Shown here: one piece after another, positions 19,695-30,405 of the stretch
Numbering within the stretch: the stretch's first letter is position 1
Layout: every line of letters starts with the position of its first letter
Source: Rhizobiales bacterium YIM 77505
GTDB lineage: Bacteria > Pseudomonadota > Alphaproteobacteria > Rhizobiales > Beijerinckiaceae
Assembly (NCBI GenBank): GCA_000745135.1
Contig: JQNH01000001.1
Coordinates: forward strand, 2,961,501 to 3,025,500
Direction: 5' to 3'
Length of the DNA: 64,000 bases
The notes under the pieces: model-generated
Seen by the model: the letters and a program-made list of their open reading frames with translations, nothing else
What the model was told of the DNA's origin: nothing
Database searches by the model: none
Position numbers and translations under genes: made by a program

Positions 19695-20147
19695 ATGGGC
19701 GACATCCAGCTGGTCTATATCAGCACAAGCAACATCCAGGGCAGCGAGCGGGAGCAGCTCCACGGCCTGCGGTCTATCCTGTCGACCTCGCGCAAGAACA
19801 ACCAGCGCGATGGGATCACCGGCTTCCTCGCCTTTGACCGCTCCTTCTTCTTCCAGGTGCTCGAGGGCGACCGCGACAAGGTCATGGCGGCCTTTGCGCG
19901 GATCGGGGCGGATCCCCGCCACAAGGAGGTGCGCCGTCTTGAGATCCGCTCGATCAGAGGGCGCTCGTTCCCGGAATGGTCGATGGGAGGGTCGATGCGG
20001 TCGCCCGAGAACCAGGCGATTTATCTCCGGCACGGCATCGGCAGCCATCTCGACCCGCTGAAGGTCACAAGCGCGACAATTCTCAGGCTGGCGATGGATC
20101 TGCAGGATTTCGAACGCACCCAGCGGTTGGCGCTCAAGAGCGCCTAG
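19695..20147 (+). CDS. BLUF-domain blue-light sensor protein
   Basis: A 150-residue protein that is essentially one BLUF (FAD-binding blue light) domain. It has LVYIS with the photoactive Tyr, the NNQRDGITGFLAF strand with conserved Asn, and SFFFQVLEGDRDKV with the flavin-contacting Gln. A C-terminal capping region follows (about 95-150). I prefer ATG 19695 because GGGAGG precedes it; an upstream ATG at 19662 would add 11 residues. No output domain is attached, so it must signal through a partner. Confidence 0.88.
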   Translation: MGDIQLVYISTSNIQGSEREQLHGLRSILSTSRKNNQRDGITGFLAFDRSFFFQVLEGDRDKVMAAFARIGADPRHKEVRRLEIRSIRGRSFPEWSMGGSMRSPENQAIYLRHGIGSHLDPLKVTSATILRLAMDLQDFERTQRLALKSA

Positions 20148-20228
20148 GCTTTTTCGGGAGCGTTTCTTCCCAGCCCCCATTCGCTCAAGCCTTCGTCGAA
20201 GCATCTGCCGTCTTGCGGCGCCCTGTCC

Positions 20229-21590
<1,362 letters not shown>

Positions 21591-21701
21591 GGCAGGGATC
21601 CTTGCTCTCTAGAACATCGTCGGGCGAAGGGGTCCTGTTCGCCGGCGGCCTGCGGCCCGAAGGAAGCGCCGTGTTCCCGGAACGGAACGCGGTTCAAGGG
21701 C

Positions 21702-22043
21702 TCAACTGTCGTGCTTGATGATCTCGGTCATGGTCACGCCGAGGCGTTGGTCGACGAGGACCACCTCGCCGCGGGCGACGAGGCGGTTGTTGACGAAGAT
21801 GTCGATCGCCTCGCCGACCTTGCGGTCGAGTTCGAGGACCGCCCCCGGGGCAAGGCGAAGGAGATCGCCGACCGGCATGCGGGCATTGCCGAGCACCGCC
21901 GATACCGTCACCGGCACATCGAAGACCTGCTCCAGATCGGCGGCGCTTTTCGGCGTCACGGGCGCGTCGAGCGTGCTCCCGGCGCTGAAGGCGACATCCG
22001 TTTCGTCGAGCTGGGGGAGGGGCAGATCGGCGTCGTTGGCCAT
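21702..22043 (-). CDS. fliN: Flagellar motor switch protein FliN
   Basis: A 113-residue C-ring protein. The SpoA domain has VFDVPVTVSAVLGNARMPVGDLL, GAVLELDRKVGEAIDIFVNNRLVARGEVV and LGVTMTEIIK. It follows fliH by 28 nt on the minus strand. Confidence 0.93.
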   Translation of the reverse strand: MANDADLPLPQLDETDVAFSAGSTLDAPVTPKSAADLEQVFDVPVTVSAVLGNARMPVGDLLRLAPGAVLELDRKVGEAIDIFVNNRLVARGEVVLVDQRLGVTMTEIIKHDS

Positions 22044-22071
22044 GGGTTGTCTCGCGTTTTCAGTGATTGCT

Positions 22072-22644
22072 TCAGATCGTCGCCGTCACGGCGGCCTCGG
22101 TGCGCTCGCGCTCGCGCACGAGTCCGCCGTCCGCCCATTCGATGCGGGCGTCCCCGGGCAGGATATCGGGCTCGCCGAGGACGATGACGCGGCCTTCGAA
22201 ACCATGCTCGCGGGCAAGCCGGCCCATGAGGGTGTCGACCCGCTCGACCAGGCCGTCATTGACCCGCACCACCACATGCGGCACGCCGCGCAGGTGCTGA
22301 AAAGCGGCCCGCGCCGCCTCGGCAATCGGGCCGACGGGATTGATCCGCAGCGCTTCTCCGGCGAGCTTGCGCGCAAAGGACAGGGCGAAGGCGACGGCCC
22401 GCTCCTCGAGCTCGGCCTGGCGCGCTTCCGCCTCCGCCAGGAGCGCCCCGATCTGCTGCGCAAGGCGGGACATGGCGTCGGCGAGCCGGGCTTCGGTCGC
22501 CGCCTGCGCCTGCGCGAGGCCCGCCGCGAGGCCCTCGGCGCGGCCGCGCGCCTCGGCCTGGGCGAGGGCGGCCGCCTGCTGCGGGTCGGCCCGCCGCGGG
22601 CCGCGGAAGTCGTGCTCGAAGATGAAGGGGCTTGCGTGCGCCAT
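22072..22644 (-). CDS. fliH: Flagellar assembly protein FliH (FlbE-like)
   Basis: A 190-residue protein with an Ala/Glu-rich coiled coil (about 20-90: ALAQAEARGRAEGLAAGLAQ, with FliH-style spaced glycines) and a C-terminal domain (VVVRVNDGLVERVDTLM, VIVLGEPDILPGDARIEWADGG) typical of FliH. It regulates the export ATPase FliI. Position between fliG and fliN matches flbE in Caulobacter. Confidence 0.87.
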   Translation of the reverse strand: MAHASPFIFEHDFRGPRRADPQQAAALAQAEARGRAEGLAAGLAQAQAATEARLADAMSRLAQQIGALLAEAEARQAELEERAVAFALSFARKLAGEALRINPVGPIAEAARAAFQHLRGVPHVVVRVNDGLVERVDTLMGRLAREHGFEGRVIVLGEPDILPGDARIEWADGGLVRERERTEAAVTATI

Positions 22645-22656
22645 GTCTCCCGCCCG

Positions 22657-23700
22657 TCAGTAGACGAGCTCCTCCTCCGCGTTGTTCTTGGAAATGAGGA
22701 TTTCGCCCCTGTCGGCGAGCTCCTTGGCGAGATTGACGATCCGGGTCTGCGCCTCGTCCACGTCCTTGAGGCGGATGGGCCCCATGGAGGCCATCTCGTC
22801 CTGCAGGTTCTTGGCGGCCCGGGTGGACATGTTGGACATGAAGAACTGCCGCGTCGTCTCGGTCGCGCCCTTGAGCGCGCGACACAGCGTGTCCTTGTCC
22901 ACCTGGCGCATGAGGGTTTGCACGCTGCCCGGGTCGAGCTTGGCCAGATCGTCGAAGGTGAACATGAGGTCGCGGATCTTGCGCGCCGCGTCGCGGTTCG
23001 TCTCGTCGAGCGCGGCGAGGAAGCGCCCCTCGGTCTGGCGGTCGAAGGCGTTGAAGATCTCGGCCATGAGCTGATGCGCGTCGCGCTTCGTCGTGTGCGA
23101 GATGGTGGTGACGAACTCCGTGCGCAGGGTCTCCTCGATGTGCTCGAGGGCTTCCTTCTGCACGGTCTCCATCTTGAGCATCCGGTTGACGACGTCGATG
23201 GCGAAGTCGTCGGGAAGAATGGAGAGAACGCGCGCCGTGTGCTCGGTGCGCAGACGCGAGAGGATCACCGCCACGGTTTGGGGGTATTCGTTGCGCAGAT
23301 AATTGGCGAGGATCTCCGGATCGATGTGCGAGAGGCGCTGCCACATGCGCTTGCCGGACGCGCTCTTGATGTCCGACATGATGGCGTTGACCTGCTCCGG
23401 CGGGAAGATCTTGCTCAGCAGCTCTTCGGTTCTGTCGAGGCTTCCCGTGACCGCGCCATTGCTTGACATGCGCGAGATGAAATCGACGATCAGCTTTTCG
23501 ACCGTCTTGGAGTCGATGGAGCCGAGCTGAGCCATGGCGAGGGAGACCTTCTTGACCTCGTCCTCGTCGAGCATCGACCAGATCTGCCCGCCGTATTTCT
23601 CTCCGAGCAGGAGGAGCAGGACGGCGGCCCGCTGCGGCCCGTCCATGACCTCATTGACATCGATGGCGTTTTCCGAAGGCATGGTCGGTAGGCTGCTCAA
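22657..23700 (-). CDS. fliG: Flagellar motor switch protein FliG
   Basis: A 347-residue FliG with MDGPQRAAVLLLLLGEKYGG at the start, the middle EHPQ-like region (NEYPQTVAVILSRL) and a C-terminal domain ending with charged torque helices and DVDEAQTRIVNLAKELADRGEI. It overlaps the fliF stop by 4 nt. Confidence 0.95.
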   Translation of the reverse strand: MSSLPTMPSENAIDVNEVMDGPQRAAVLLLLLGEKYGGQIWSMLDEDEVKKVSLAMAQLGSIDSKTVEKLIVDFISRMSSNGAVTGSLDRTEELLSKIFPPEQVNAIMSDIKSASGKRMWQRLSHIDPEILANYLRNEYPQTVAVILSRLRTEHTARVLSILPDDFAIDVVNRMLKMETVQKEALEHIEETLRTEFVTTISHTTKRDAHQLMAEIFNAFDRQTEGRFLAALDETNRDAARKIRDLMFTFDDLAKLDPGSVQTLMRQVDKDTLCRALKGATETTRQFFMSNMSTRAAKNLQDEMASMGPIRLKDVDEAQTRIVNLAKELADRGEILISKNNAEEELVY

Positions 23701-25307
23701 TCGTGGATCCAGCTGCGGAGCACGGCGACGGTCTCCTGCGGGTTGCTTTTCACCATCTCTCCCAAGCTCTCGATGGCCTCCGCCTGCAGTTCGCCATTGA
23801 CCTTGGCGATCTGGAGCATGCGCGCCGTCTTGTTGTCGCGGGTGACGGTGGCCATGTCCAAGGCCGGTTCAGAGGCGGCCAAGGGGCCTGCCGTCGCAAG
23901 CCCGGCGCGGCGCTCCTTCTCCGCCTCGAGCACCCGCTTCAGCAGCGGACGCACGACCGTCAGCAGGACGATGATGGTGAGCAGCGCGATGACGGCGCTC
24001 TCGACGAGGCGGAGGATGTCCTCCTTGGTGGGGTTGAGGAGCGTCGTGAGGAGGGATTCCTCCTTCTGCTCGAGCATCGGCGGAGCCTCGGCGAAGCGAA
24101 GGTTTGCCACTTCGACCTGATCGCCGCGGTTCCTGTCGAAGCCCACGGCCGTGCGCACCAGGGCGGCGATACGATCGAGTTCCTCCTGGGAGCGCGGCTG
24201 ATAGACCACCTCGCCGTTCGCGCCCTTGGCGTAGGCGCCGTCGACGACGACGGCCACCGAGAGGCGCTTCAGGCGTCCGCCTTCGAGCACCTCGGTCCGC
24301 GTCGTGCGGGAAATCTCGTAATTGACGATCTCCTCATTCTTGCTCGAAGCGTCGCGGGGCGCGCCGGCGGCGCCGTTCGGCTGGCTGGCATTGGGCAATT
24401 CGCGGCTGACGCTCACGGCGGCGTCGCCGCTCACCGTCGACTGGTTCTCGCTCCGCGTCTGCGTCGAGCGCACGACGCGGCTTTCTGGATCGAAGGTCTC
24501 GGAGCGGCTCTCGACGCGGTTGAAGTCCATCTCGGCCGCGACCTGGACCCGAGCCCGGCCGGCTCCGACGACGCCGGCGACGATCTCCTCCACCTGCCTG
24601 CGCAGCCGCCGCTCGACACTCGCCTGCTTCTCCTCCAACAACGCGCCACCGGACCCGTCCGCCAGGGCGCCATCCGCAAGAAGGCGGCCGTGCTCGTCGA
24701 CAATCGAGACGCGTTCCGGCTTCAGCCCCTCCACGGCCGAGGCGACGAGGTGGCGAATGGCACGCACCTGGCCTTGATCGAGCTCGCCGCGGAGCTTCAG
24801 GACGATGGAGGCGCGCGCCGGCTCGCGGTCCCGCTCGAAAAGGCGGCGCTCCGGCAAGGCAAGATGCACGCGGGCCGACTGCACCTGCCCCAAGGTCCGG
24901 ATGGTGCGGGCAAGCTCGCCTTCGAGGGCCCGCAAATGGTTGATGTTCTGGACGAAGCTAGTGGACGAGAAGGCATCGCCCTTGTCGAAGATCTCGTAGC
25001 CGATGCCGCCCCCGGACGGCAGCCCCTTGCCCGCAAGCTCCATGCGCAGGCGCGCGAGTTCGGATCGGGGGGCGAGGATGGTCTGCCCGTCGGCGCGGGT
25101 TTCGACCTTCACCCCGCGCGCGTCGAGATCCTTGACGATGGCGCTCGCGTCCTGAAGCGAAAGGTCGGTATAGAGCACGCCCATCGCCGGCTGCGACACG
25201 CGCATGATCACGAAGGCGAAGAAGCCGACGAGGGCGAGCGTCACCACGCCCATGGCGGCAAGACGCGCCGCACCGAGCCGCTGCAGAAAGTCCAATGCCC
25301 CGTTCAC
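23697..25307 (-). CDS. fliF: Flagellar MS-ring protein FliF
   Basis: About 536 residues from GTG 25307, which follows AGGGA and gives the expected N-terminus VNGALDFLQRLGAARLAAMGVV; a longer frame to 25361 adds an implausible leader. Visible are the N-terminal transmembrane helix, MGVLYTDLSLQDASAIV, the PSGGGIGYEIFDKGDAFSSTSFVQ ring-building region, a second helix near 430-455 and a C-terminal FliG-binding tail ending VLRSWIHD. It forms the membrane base ring of the flagellum. Confidence 0.93.
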   Translation of the reverse strand: MNGALDFLQRLGAARLAAMGVVTLALVGFFAFVIMRVSQPAMGVLYTDLSLQDASAIVKDLDARGVKVETRADGQTILAPRSELARLRMELAGKGLPSGGGIGYEIFDKGDAFSSTSFVQNINHLRALEGELARTIRTLGQVQSARVHLALPERRLFERDREPARASIVLKLRGELDQGQVRAIRHLVASAVEGLKPERVSIVDEHGRLLADGALADGSGGALLEEKQASVERRLRRQVEEIVAGVVGAGRARVQVAAEMDFNRVESRSETFDPESRVVRSTQTRSENQSTVSGDAAVSVSRELPNASQPNGAAGAPRDASSKNEEIVNYEISRTTRTEVLEGGRLKRLSVAVVVDGAYAKGANGEVVYQPRSQEELDRIAALVRTAVGFDRNRGDQVEVANLRFAEAPPMLEQKEESLLTTLLNPTKEDILRLVESAVIALLTIIVLLTVVRPLLKRVLEAEKERRAGLATAGPLAASEPALDMATVTRDNKTARMLQIAKVNGELQAEAIESLGEMVKSNPQETVAVLRSWIHD

Positions 25308-25379
25308 GCCGGGATCCCTGCCATCACACTCAAAGGCGCGAACCTGCTTCGCGCTAGGCAAGAATTTCCGGGTGTAAGG

Positions 25380-25394
25380 TTACGAGATGGTTAA
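25380..25394 (-). promoter_or_regulatory. CtrA-like box upstream of fliF
   Basis: On the minus strand the sequence is TTAA-N7-GTAA, one base off the CtrA consensus TTAA-N7-TTAA. It ends 73 nt upstream of the fliF GTG. fliF is a known CtrA target in Caulobacter. No binding evidence exists here. Confidence 0.5.
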
Positions 25395-25586
25395 GGAGCC
25401 GCGATGGGCGAAAGATATCTGGTTGCGAGCTCTTGCGCGGAGCGGACAAGGGCGGGCAGAGGCTGACGTCCCACAGGGGCTCACCGCCCTTTCGTCTCGG
25501 TGCAAGGAAGGTGGCCGGGCAAGGAAGGTGCCGGGCGGGAGCCGTCGGCTCTTTCGCGCCTCACCAAACGATGGCGCAGCGGCACG

Positions 25587-25618
25587 AAAAAGCGCCGCTC
25601 CTTCCGAAGGAGCGGCGC
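25587..25618 (-). terminator. Rho-independent terminator of sciP
   Basis: A perfect 12-bp stem (GCGCCGCTCCTT / AAGGAGCGGCGC) with a 3-nt loop is followed, on the minus strand, by five Ts. It begins 22 nt past the sciP stop and isolates sciP from fliF. Confidence 0.88.
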
Positions 25619-25639
25619 GGAGATGCGGCCTTGATCTGC

Positions 25640-25915
25640 TTACTGGCGGTAGTGCTGGATGCGCGTCGTGCGCAGGCCCGCCAGCCCGTGCTGATCGATG
25701 GAGTGCTGCCAGGCGAGGAATTCCTCGGTGGTCAGCGTATAGCGGCTGCAGGCCTCCTCGAGGCTCAACAAACCGCCGCGGACGGCGGCCACCACCTCGG
25801 CCTTGCGGCGAATGACCCATCGGCGGGTGTTGGGCGGGGGGAGATCTGCGATCGTCAGGGGACTTCCGTCGGGCCCGATCACATACTTGACCCTCGGGCG
25901 ATGGGGTTCGGTCAT
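25640..25915 (-). CDS. sciP: SciP, CtrA inhibitor (DUF1153)
   Basis: A 91-residue helix-turn-helix protein. PRVKYVIGPDGSPLTIADLPPPNTRRWV followed by VAAVRGGLLSLEEACSRYTLTTEEFLAWQ is the DUF1153 signature. In Caulobacter this protein, SciP, binds CtrA and blocks transcription of CtrA-activated genes in G1. Start MTEPHRPRVKYV matches family length. A CtrA-like box lies about 57 nt upstream, as expected for feedback. Confidence 0.9.
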   Translation of the reverse strand: MTEPHRPRVKYVIGPDGSPLTIADLPPPNTRRWVIRRKAEVVAAVRGGLLSLEEACSRYTLTTEEFLAWQHSIDQHGLAGLRTTRIQHYRQ

Positions 25916-25971
25916 GATACGCTCACACACTCGACTGACCACGTCGCAGGGGACCATAGGGCGGCTGCGCT

Positions 25972-25986
25972 TAAGATTTGCCTAAA
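25972..25986 (-). promoter_or_regulatory. CtrA-like box upstream of sciP
   Basis: Minus-strand TTAG-N7-TTAA, one base from the CtrA consensus, 57 nt before the sciP ATG. sciP is CtrA-activated in Caulobacter. Overlapping the space behind flgD, it has no coding role. Confidence 0.5.
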
Positions 25987-26017
25987 TGGATCGTCGAGAG
26001 AGCCAAGGTTCGCCGCT

Positions 26018-26695
26018 TTAATCCGTCGAGGGGCCGATCGACTTCACGTTGCCGATCGGGATGCGCAACGAGCCGACCGCGAGCATGGCGGTCTCGCCGG
26101 AAAGGTCGACAGAATCGACCCTGCCGCTGATCTCGGTCTTGACGGTCACTCCCTGGCCGGTGGCGTCCTTTGCGGTGACGGTGATCGTGTAGTCCCCGTC
26201 CGGTGCGGGACCGCCCGAGGAGGTCCTGCCGTCCCAGGTGAACTCCTGCGCTCCGGCCTTCAGGGGCTGGGTGAACGTCGCGACGACTCCGTCCTTGCCC
26301 CTGATCGTGATCGTGGCCTGCGTGGCGGCGCGGCCGGCATTGAGGAGCCATTTGGCCTGCCCGTTGGCGAGCCGGGTGGTCGCTCCGTCGGCGGTGATCT
26401 GCTTGCCGATGAAGCTCGCCACGCTGAGCGCGCTTGAGGCCTTGGCGCTCGTCAGGAGCGCATTGAGCGTGTCGTTCGACCGGATCTGCTGCTCGACCGA
26501 GGCGAATTGCACGAGCTGCTCGGTGAACTGGTTGCTGTCGAGCGGGTCGAGGGGGCTTTGCGTCTTGAGCTGCGTGGTCAGCAGCATGAGGAAGGCATCG
26601 AAGTTGTCGGCAATGCCGCTGCGCTTGCTGGCATTGCTCGACGTGGCGCCGAGCGTGCTCGCGGTGCCTGCGGTGCTGGAGATGGCGTCTGTCAT
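26018..26695 (-). CDS. flgD: Flagellar hook-assembly scaffold FlgD
   Basis: A 225-residue FlgD. The conserved N-terminal capping motif reads FDAFLMLLTTQLKTQSPLDPLDSNQFTEQLVQFASVEQQI. A FlgD-Ig/tudor-like C-terminal half follows (FTWDGRTSSGGPAPDGDYTITVTAKD). ATG 26695 begins MTDAISST; the longer frame is out of family. It is 20 nt downstream of fliK. Confidence 0.95.
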   Translation of the reverse strand: MTDAISSTAGTASTLGATSSNASKRSGIADNFDAFLMLLTTQLKTQSPLDPLDSNQFTEQLVQFASVEQQIRSNDTLNALLTSAKASSALSVASFIGKQITADGATTRLANGQAKWLLNAGRAATQATITIRGKDGVVATFTQPLKAGAQEFTWDGRTSSGGPAPDGDYTITVTAKDATGQGVTVKTEISGRVDSVDLSGETAMLAVGSLRIPIGNVKSIGPSTD

Positions 26696-26714
26696 GGCAG
26701 CCTCGTGAGGTCCT

Positions 26715-28223
26715 CTAGATGCACAGGTCCACGCCTTGCGTGGCACGCCATAGGGTTCGCAGCGGAGGCGGCGGCTCCGGCTCGGGAAGCGGTCTTGAGG
26801 GGCGGTTCGGCCGCTCGTGCCCCGCCTGGTCCTCGCGGCCCTGGCCCCGGTGCTGCTCGCCCTGTCGGTGGCCAGCCTCATCGCGCAGGCCGATCTGGAC
26901 ACCGCCTTCAGAGGTCTTGAGACCCGCCTGATCGAAGGCCGCTTCCAGCATCTTGGCGTCCCGCTGCAGGAGAGCGACGGTTTCGACCCGCTCGACGGTC
27001 AGCTGCGCCGTGACCTCGCCCCCCTTGCCGATCTCGATCCGAACCTCGATGCGCCCGAGATCGCGCGGTTCGAGGGTGATGTCGAAACGGCTCACCCCCG
27101 AGAGGGTCCTGGCCGCAATCTCGACGGGAACAGCTCCCAGGGGCACGTTCTGAACCTCGGGAGCAGCGCTGGTCTGCTCCGCAAGGGACGCGCCGGCGGG
27201 CGGGGCTAAGCTCGCGGCCCTGGAGAGACCCCCTGGATCGAGGGCAGGCGGCAAGACCTGCTCGGCGGCGCGATCACCTCTCGGCGCGGCCGCCCTCAAG
27301 CCATCCCCCTGACCATGGCGGCCGGGACCCTGCCCGTCGCGGATGAACCTCGCCGGCGCCTGCCCCGCCTTCTCCCCCGCGGGGAGAGCCGCCGAGCCGC
27401 CGTCCTCCGCCGGCTGTTCCGCTGGGCCCTCGGCGCCGGCTTCGGCCGTGCTTTCTGATCCAGCGGGCGCCTGGAAGGGACGAGGGGCTGAGGAGTCGCG
27501 GCGGGCGGCAAGGGCTTCATGAAGGACCTCGCCGCTGGACAGAGGCCGCGCTGAGCGCTCGATAGCGTCTGCCTCTTGCGGCCCGGTGGCGTCTGGCCCC
27601 GCTTGCAGGGCGTTCGCCTCGGGGGCCCCCTGTGGCGATCCCAAGCCTGCCGGGAGAGCCGCGCCGTCCGCGCCTGGGCGCGGCGCCTCCCCGACGATGT
27701 CAGGTCCGTTGGCGCCCGCCGCGGAACCGGCCGCTAACGGCTCTGGCCCAGGGACGAAAATGGGCTGGGAGAGCGGGAGAGGTTCGCCCGAGGTGGCGCT
27801 GGCCGCCTGGAGGCCAGATGGCGGAGGCTCGGCCGCGTCCTTGTCGGGCGGGGCAGCGGAGCCCGTCTTATCCGACGCCTCGCACCCGGCAGGACCGGCC
27901 GCCTCCGCGCGCTTCCAGCTCGCCTCCCCTGCGGCGTCCGGGAGGCAGGTTTCGGCGCCCGCTTCGGCCTCGGCAGGCTCCGGCAAAGAAGGGCGCGCAG
28001 CCGCCTCGCCGATCCGCGCAGAGCGCATGCCCTCGGCACCCTTGCCTTCACGGGTGGTGTGCTCACGGCCTGGCGATTGTGGCGCCGTCCGTTCCGAAGC
28101 GGCTTCGATATCGAAGCGCGGCACGGCCGCCTCGGAGCGGCGCGCCGCCGCAACAGGACGCTCCGGCGTCGCCGGGCGGAGGGGGTTCGAGACCGAGGGA
28201 GGCAAAAGCAGAGATTTTCCCAT
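26715..28223 (-). CDS. fliK: Flagellar hook-length control protein FliK
   Basis: About 502 residues. The first ~370 are Ala/Pro/Glu-rich and poorly conserved. The C-terminal Flg_hook domain is clear: ALGAVPVEIAARTL-like segment, RFDITLEPRDLGRIEVRIEI, VTAQLTVERVETVALLQRDA and MLEAAFDQAGLKT. FliK measures the hook and switches export substrate. I chose ATG 28223 (MGKSLLLPPS); an upstream Met would add 19 residues. It precedes flgD in the same direction. Confidence 0.8.
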   Translation of the reverse strand: MGKSLLLPPSVSNPLRPATPERPVAAARRSEAAVPRFDIEAASERTAPQSPGREHTTREGKGAEGMRSARIGEAAARPSLPEPAEAEAGAETCLPDAAGEASWKRAEAAGPAGCEASDKTGSAAPPDKDAAEPPPSGLQAASATSGEPLPLSQPIFVPGPEPLAAGSAAGANGPDIVGEAPRPGADGAALPAGLGSPQGAPEANALQAGPDATGPQEADAIERSARPLSSGEVLHEALAARRDSSAPRPFQAPAGSESTAEAGAEGPAEQPAEDGGSAALPAGEKAGQAPARFIRDGQGPGRHGQGDGLRAAAPRGDRAAEQVLPPALDPGGLSRAASLAPPAGASLAEQTSAAPEVQNVPLGAVPVEIAARTLSGVSRFDITLEPRDLGRIEVRIEIGKGGEVTAQLTVERVETVALLQRDAKMLEAAFDQAGLKTSEGGVQIGLRDEAGHRQGEQHRGQGREDQAGHERPNRPSRPLPEPEPPPPLRTLWRATQGVDLCI

Positions 28224-28502
28224 CACAGGTTTGGCTATATGAGCGGACAGCGAAGGGCTCCGGCGCAAGAGCCGAGCCAAGTGTGCTGCTCCCGGGGCGG
28301 GGGCTAAGCCATTGAAAACCCGTCAAACGCCGCCGATCTGAGGAGCGAAGGCTGGGTGGACCGGCCGGCATTTTCCGTCGCCGGTGGGCAGGAATTGCCG
28401 GTTGCCGCGGCTGTCCTTCTCTGGAACTTGCGCCTTCGGCCGGCTATACAAGCCGCAAGCCGGCTTGGCCTCCCTCCTCCAGCGCCGCCGCCAGGGACTG
28501 GC

Positions 28503-29651
28503 ATGTTGAACTCGCTCGACCTTCCGAAGCCGCCGCATGAGACGCGGGTCGTGGTCGCCATGTCCGGCGGCGTCGACTCCTCGGTCGTGGCCGCGCTCCT
28601 GAAGCGCGAGGGCTATGACGTGGTCGGCGTGACCCTCCAGCTCTACGACCATGGGGCGGCCGTCCACCGCAAGGGCGCCTGCTGCGCCGGCCAGGACATC
28701 CACGACGCGCGCCGCGTCGCCGAGACGATCGGCATTCCCCACTACGTGCTCGATTACGAGGACCGCTTCCGGGAGGAGGTCATCGAGCGTTTCGCCGAAA
28801 GCTATCTTTCGGGCGAGACACCCATTCCGTGTGTGGAGTGCAACCGCAGCATCAAGTTCCGCGACCTTCTCGCCACGGCGCGCGATCTCGGAGCCGATCT
28901 CCTCGCCACCGGCCATTATGTGGCGAGCCGCCGCCTGCCGAACGGCCGGCGCGCCCTCTTCCGCGCCGCCGATCCGGAGCGCGACCAGAGCTACTTCCTC
29001 TACGCCACCACCGCGGAGCAGCTTGAGATCTTGCGGTTTCCGCTCGGAGAGCGCGACAAGAGCGAGACGCGGGCGTTTGCCCGCGAGCTTGGGCTGTCGG
29101 TCGCCGACAAGGCGGACAGCCAGGACATTTGCTTCGTCCCGCAGGGCCGCTACAGCGACGTGATCGAGCGCCTGAAGCCCGGCGCCATCCGCCCCGGCGA
29201 CATCGTGCATGTGGACGGGCGCGTGCTCGGGCGCCACGAGGGGATCGTCCACTACACGGTCGGCCAGCGGCGCGGATTGAAGCTCGCCACGGGCGAGCCG
29301 CTCTATGTGGTGCGGCTCGACGCGGACGCGGCGCGGGTGGTGGTCGGCCCGCGCGCGGCTCTTGCCACCAAGACCATCATCGTTGCCGATCTCAACTGGC
29401 TCGGCGACCGCCCCCTCGGACCAGAGCCGATCGAGGCGGCGGTGCGTGTGCGCTCCACCCGCCCGCCTCAGCCGGCCCTGCTGCGGGCGTTGCCCGGCGG
29501 CGCGGAGGTCGAACTCCTCGCGCCGGAGGACGGGGTGTCCCCCGGACAGGCCTGCGTGTTTTATGACAGCGACGGGCCCCGGGCGCGGGTGCTGGGCGGC
29601 GGCACCATCGCCCGCACGGCGGCCGCCGCTCCTGTTTCGCAAGCCGCCTGA
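28503..29651 (+). CDS. mnmA: tRNA-specific 2-thiouridylase MnmA
   Basis: A 382-residue MnmA. It has the PP-loop [15 protein letters not shown], the catalytic cysteine in [11 protein letters not shown], a second catalytic Cys in [15 protein letters not shown], and YTVGQRRGL. It makes the 2-thiouridine at the wobble position of Lys, Glu and Gln tRNAs. Starts at ATG 28503; the frame extends upstream without a family match. Confidence 0.96.
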   Translation: MLNSLDLPKPPHETRVVVAMSGGVDSSVVAALLKREGYDVVGVTLQLYDHGAAVHRKGACCAGQDIHDARRVAETIGIPHYVLDYEDRFREEVIERFAESYLSGETPIPCVECNRSIKFRDLLATARDLGADLLATGHYVASRRLPNGRRALFRAADPERDQSYFLYATTAEQLEILRFPLGERDKSETRAFARELGLSVADKADSQDICFVPQGRYSDVIERLKPGAIRPGDIVHVDGRVLGRHEGIVHYTVGQRRGLKLATGEPLYVVRLDADAARVVVGPRAALATKTIIVADLNWLGDRPLGPEPIEAAVRVRSTRPPQPALLRALPGGAEVELLAPEDGVSPGQACVFYDSDGPRARVLGGGTIARTAAAAPVSQAA

Positions 29652-29663
29652 CCACAGCGATCC

Positions 29664-30308
29664 ATGCCGGACGTGCAGTACGACCTTGAGGGGCAGCGCC
29701 GCATCTATGCCCGCTGGGCGCCCATCTACGATGCCGTCTACCGCAGGCTCCTCGCCGACGCCCAGCGGCGCACCGCGGCGGCGGCGGCGGCGGCGGGCCC
29801 CGACATCCTCGAGGTCGGCGTCGGGACGGGGCTGGTGCTGCCCTATTATCCGGCCCATTGCCGGGTCGTCGGGGTCGACCTCTCCGAGGACATGCTGCGC
29901 AAGGCGGCGGAAAAGGTACGCGGCACCCCCCTGCCGCATGTGAAGCTCATCGCCGCCATGGACGCCTGCCGGCTTGGCTTCGCGGATGGGGTGTTCGATG
30001 CGGTGGCCGTGCCCTTCGTGATCACGCTCGTGCCCGATCCGGAGCGGGCGCTCGACGAATTCGCGCGGGTGCTGAAGGCGGGTGGCGAGATCGTCATCGC
30101 CAGCAAGCTTGGGCACGACGAGGGCCTGATCCCGCGCGTCGAGGAAGTGGTGGCCCCGCTCATGAAGCGCGTCGGCTGGAGCTCCGCCTTCAAGATCAGC
30201 CGGATCGCCCGTTGGGCCAAACGGCGCGGTGATATGGAGGTGTTGGGCGTGGAGCCGGTCTTCCCGGCGGGGTTCTTCAAGCTCATGCGCTTGCGCAAGG
30301 GTTGCTAG
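29664..30308 (+). CDS. Class I SAM-dependent methyltransferase (PmtA-like)
   Basis: A 214-residue methyltransferase. It has the leader RRIYARWAPIYDAVY, motif I DILEVGVGTGLVLPYYP, motif II VVGVDLSEDML, and AVPFVITLVPDPERALDEFARVLKAGGEIV. The YxRWAPxYD start and overall length match alphaproteobacterial phosphatidylethanolamine N-methyltransferase (PmtA), though a ubiquinone-type enzyme is possible. It begins 12 nt after mnmA. Confidence 0.7.
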   Translation: MPDVQYDLEGQRRIYARWAPIYDAVYRRLLADAQRRTAAAAAAAGPDILEVGVGTGLVLPYYPAHCRVVGVDLSEDMLRKAAEKVRGTPLPHVKLIAAMDACRLGFADGVFDAVAVPFVITLVPDPERALDEFARVLKAGGEIVIASKLGHDEGLIPRVEEVVAPLMKRVGWSSAFKISRIARWAKRRGDMEVLGVEPVFPAGFFKLMRLRKGC

Positions 30309-30353
30309 AGGCGCGTCTTGCGGGCAGGACGCCGCCGCAGCCCGGATCATTCC

Positions 30354-30383
30354 TTGACAGTCTTCGTGGCCGTTCCCTATATC
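30354..30383 (+). promoter_or_regulatory. Sigma-70-type promoter of tRNA-Met
   Basis: Perfect TTGACA (30354-30359), 18-nt spacer, TATATC (30378-30383), 22 nt before the tRNA 5' end. Confidence 0.6.
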
Positions 30384-30405
30384 CCGCGCACCGCGGCAGG
30401 AGCGG

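Noticed and set aside
28323-30350. 675-residue open frame on the minus strand
   Set aside because: Antisense to mnmA and the methyltransferase gene, both well supported; no motifs of its own.
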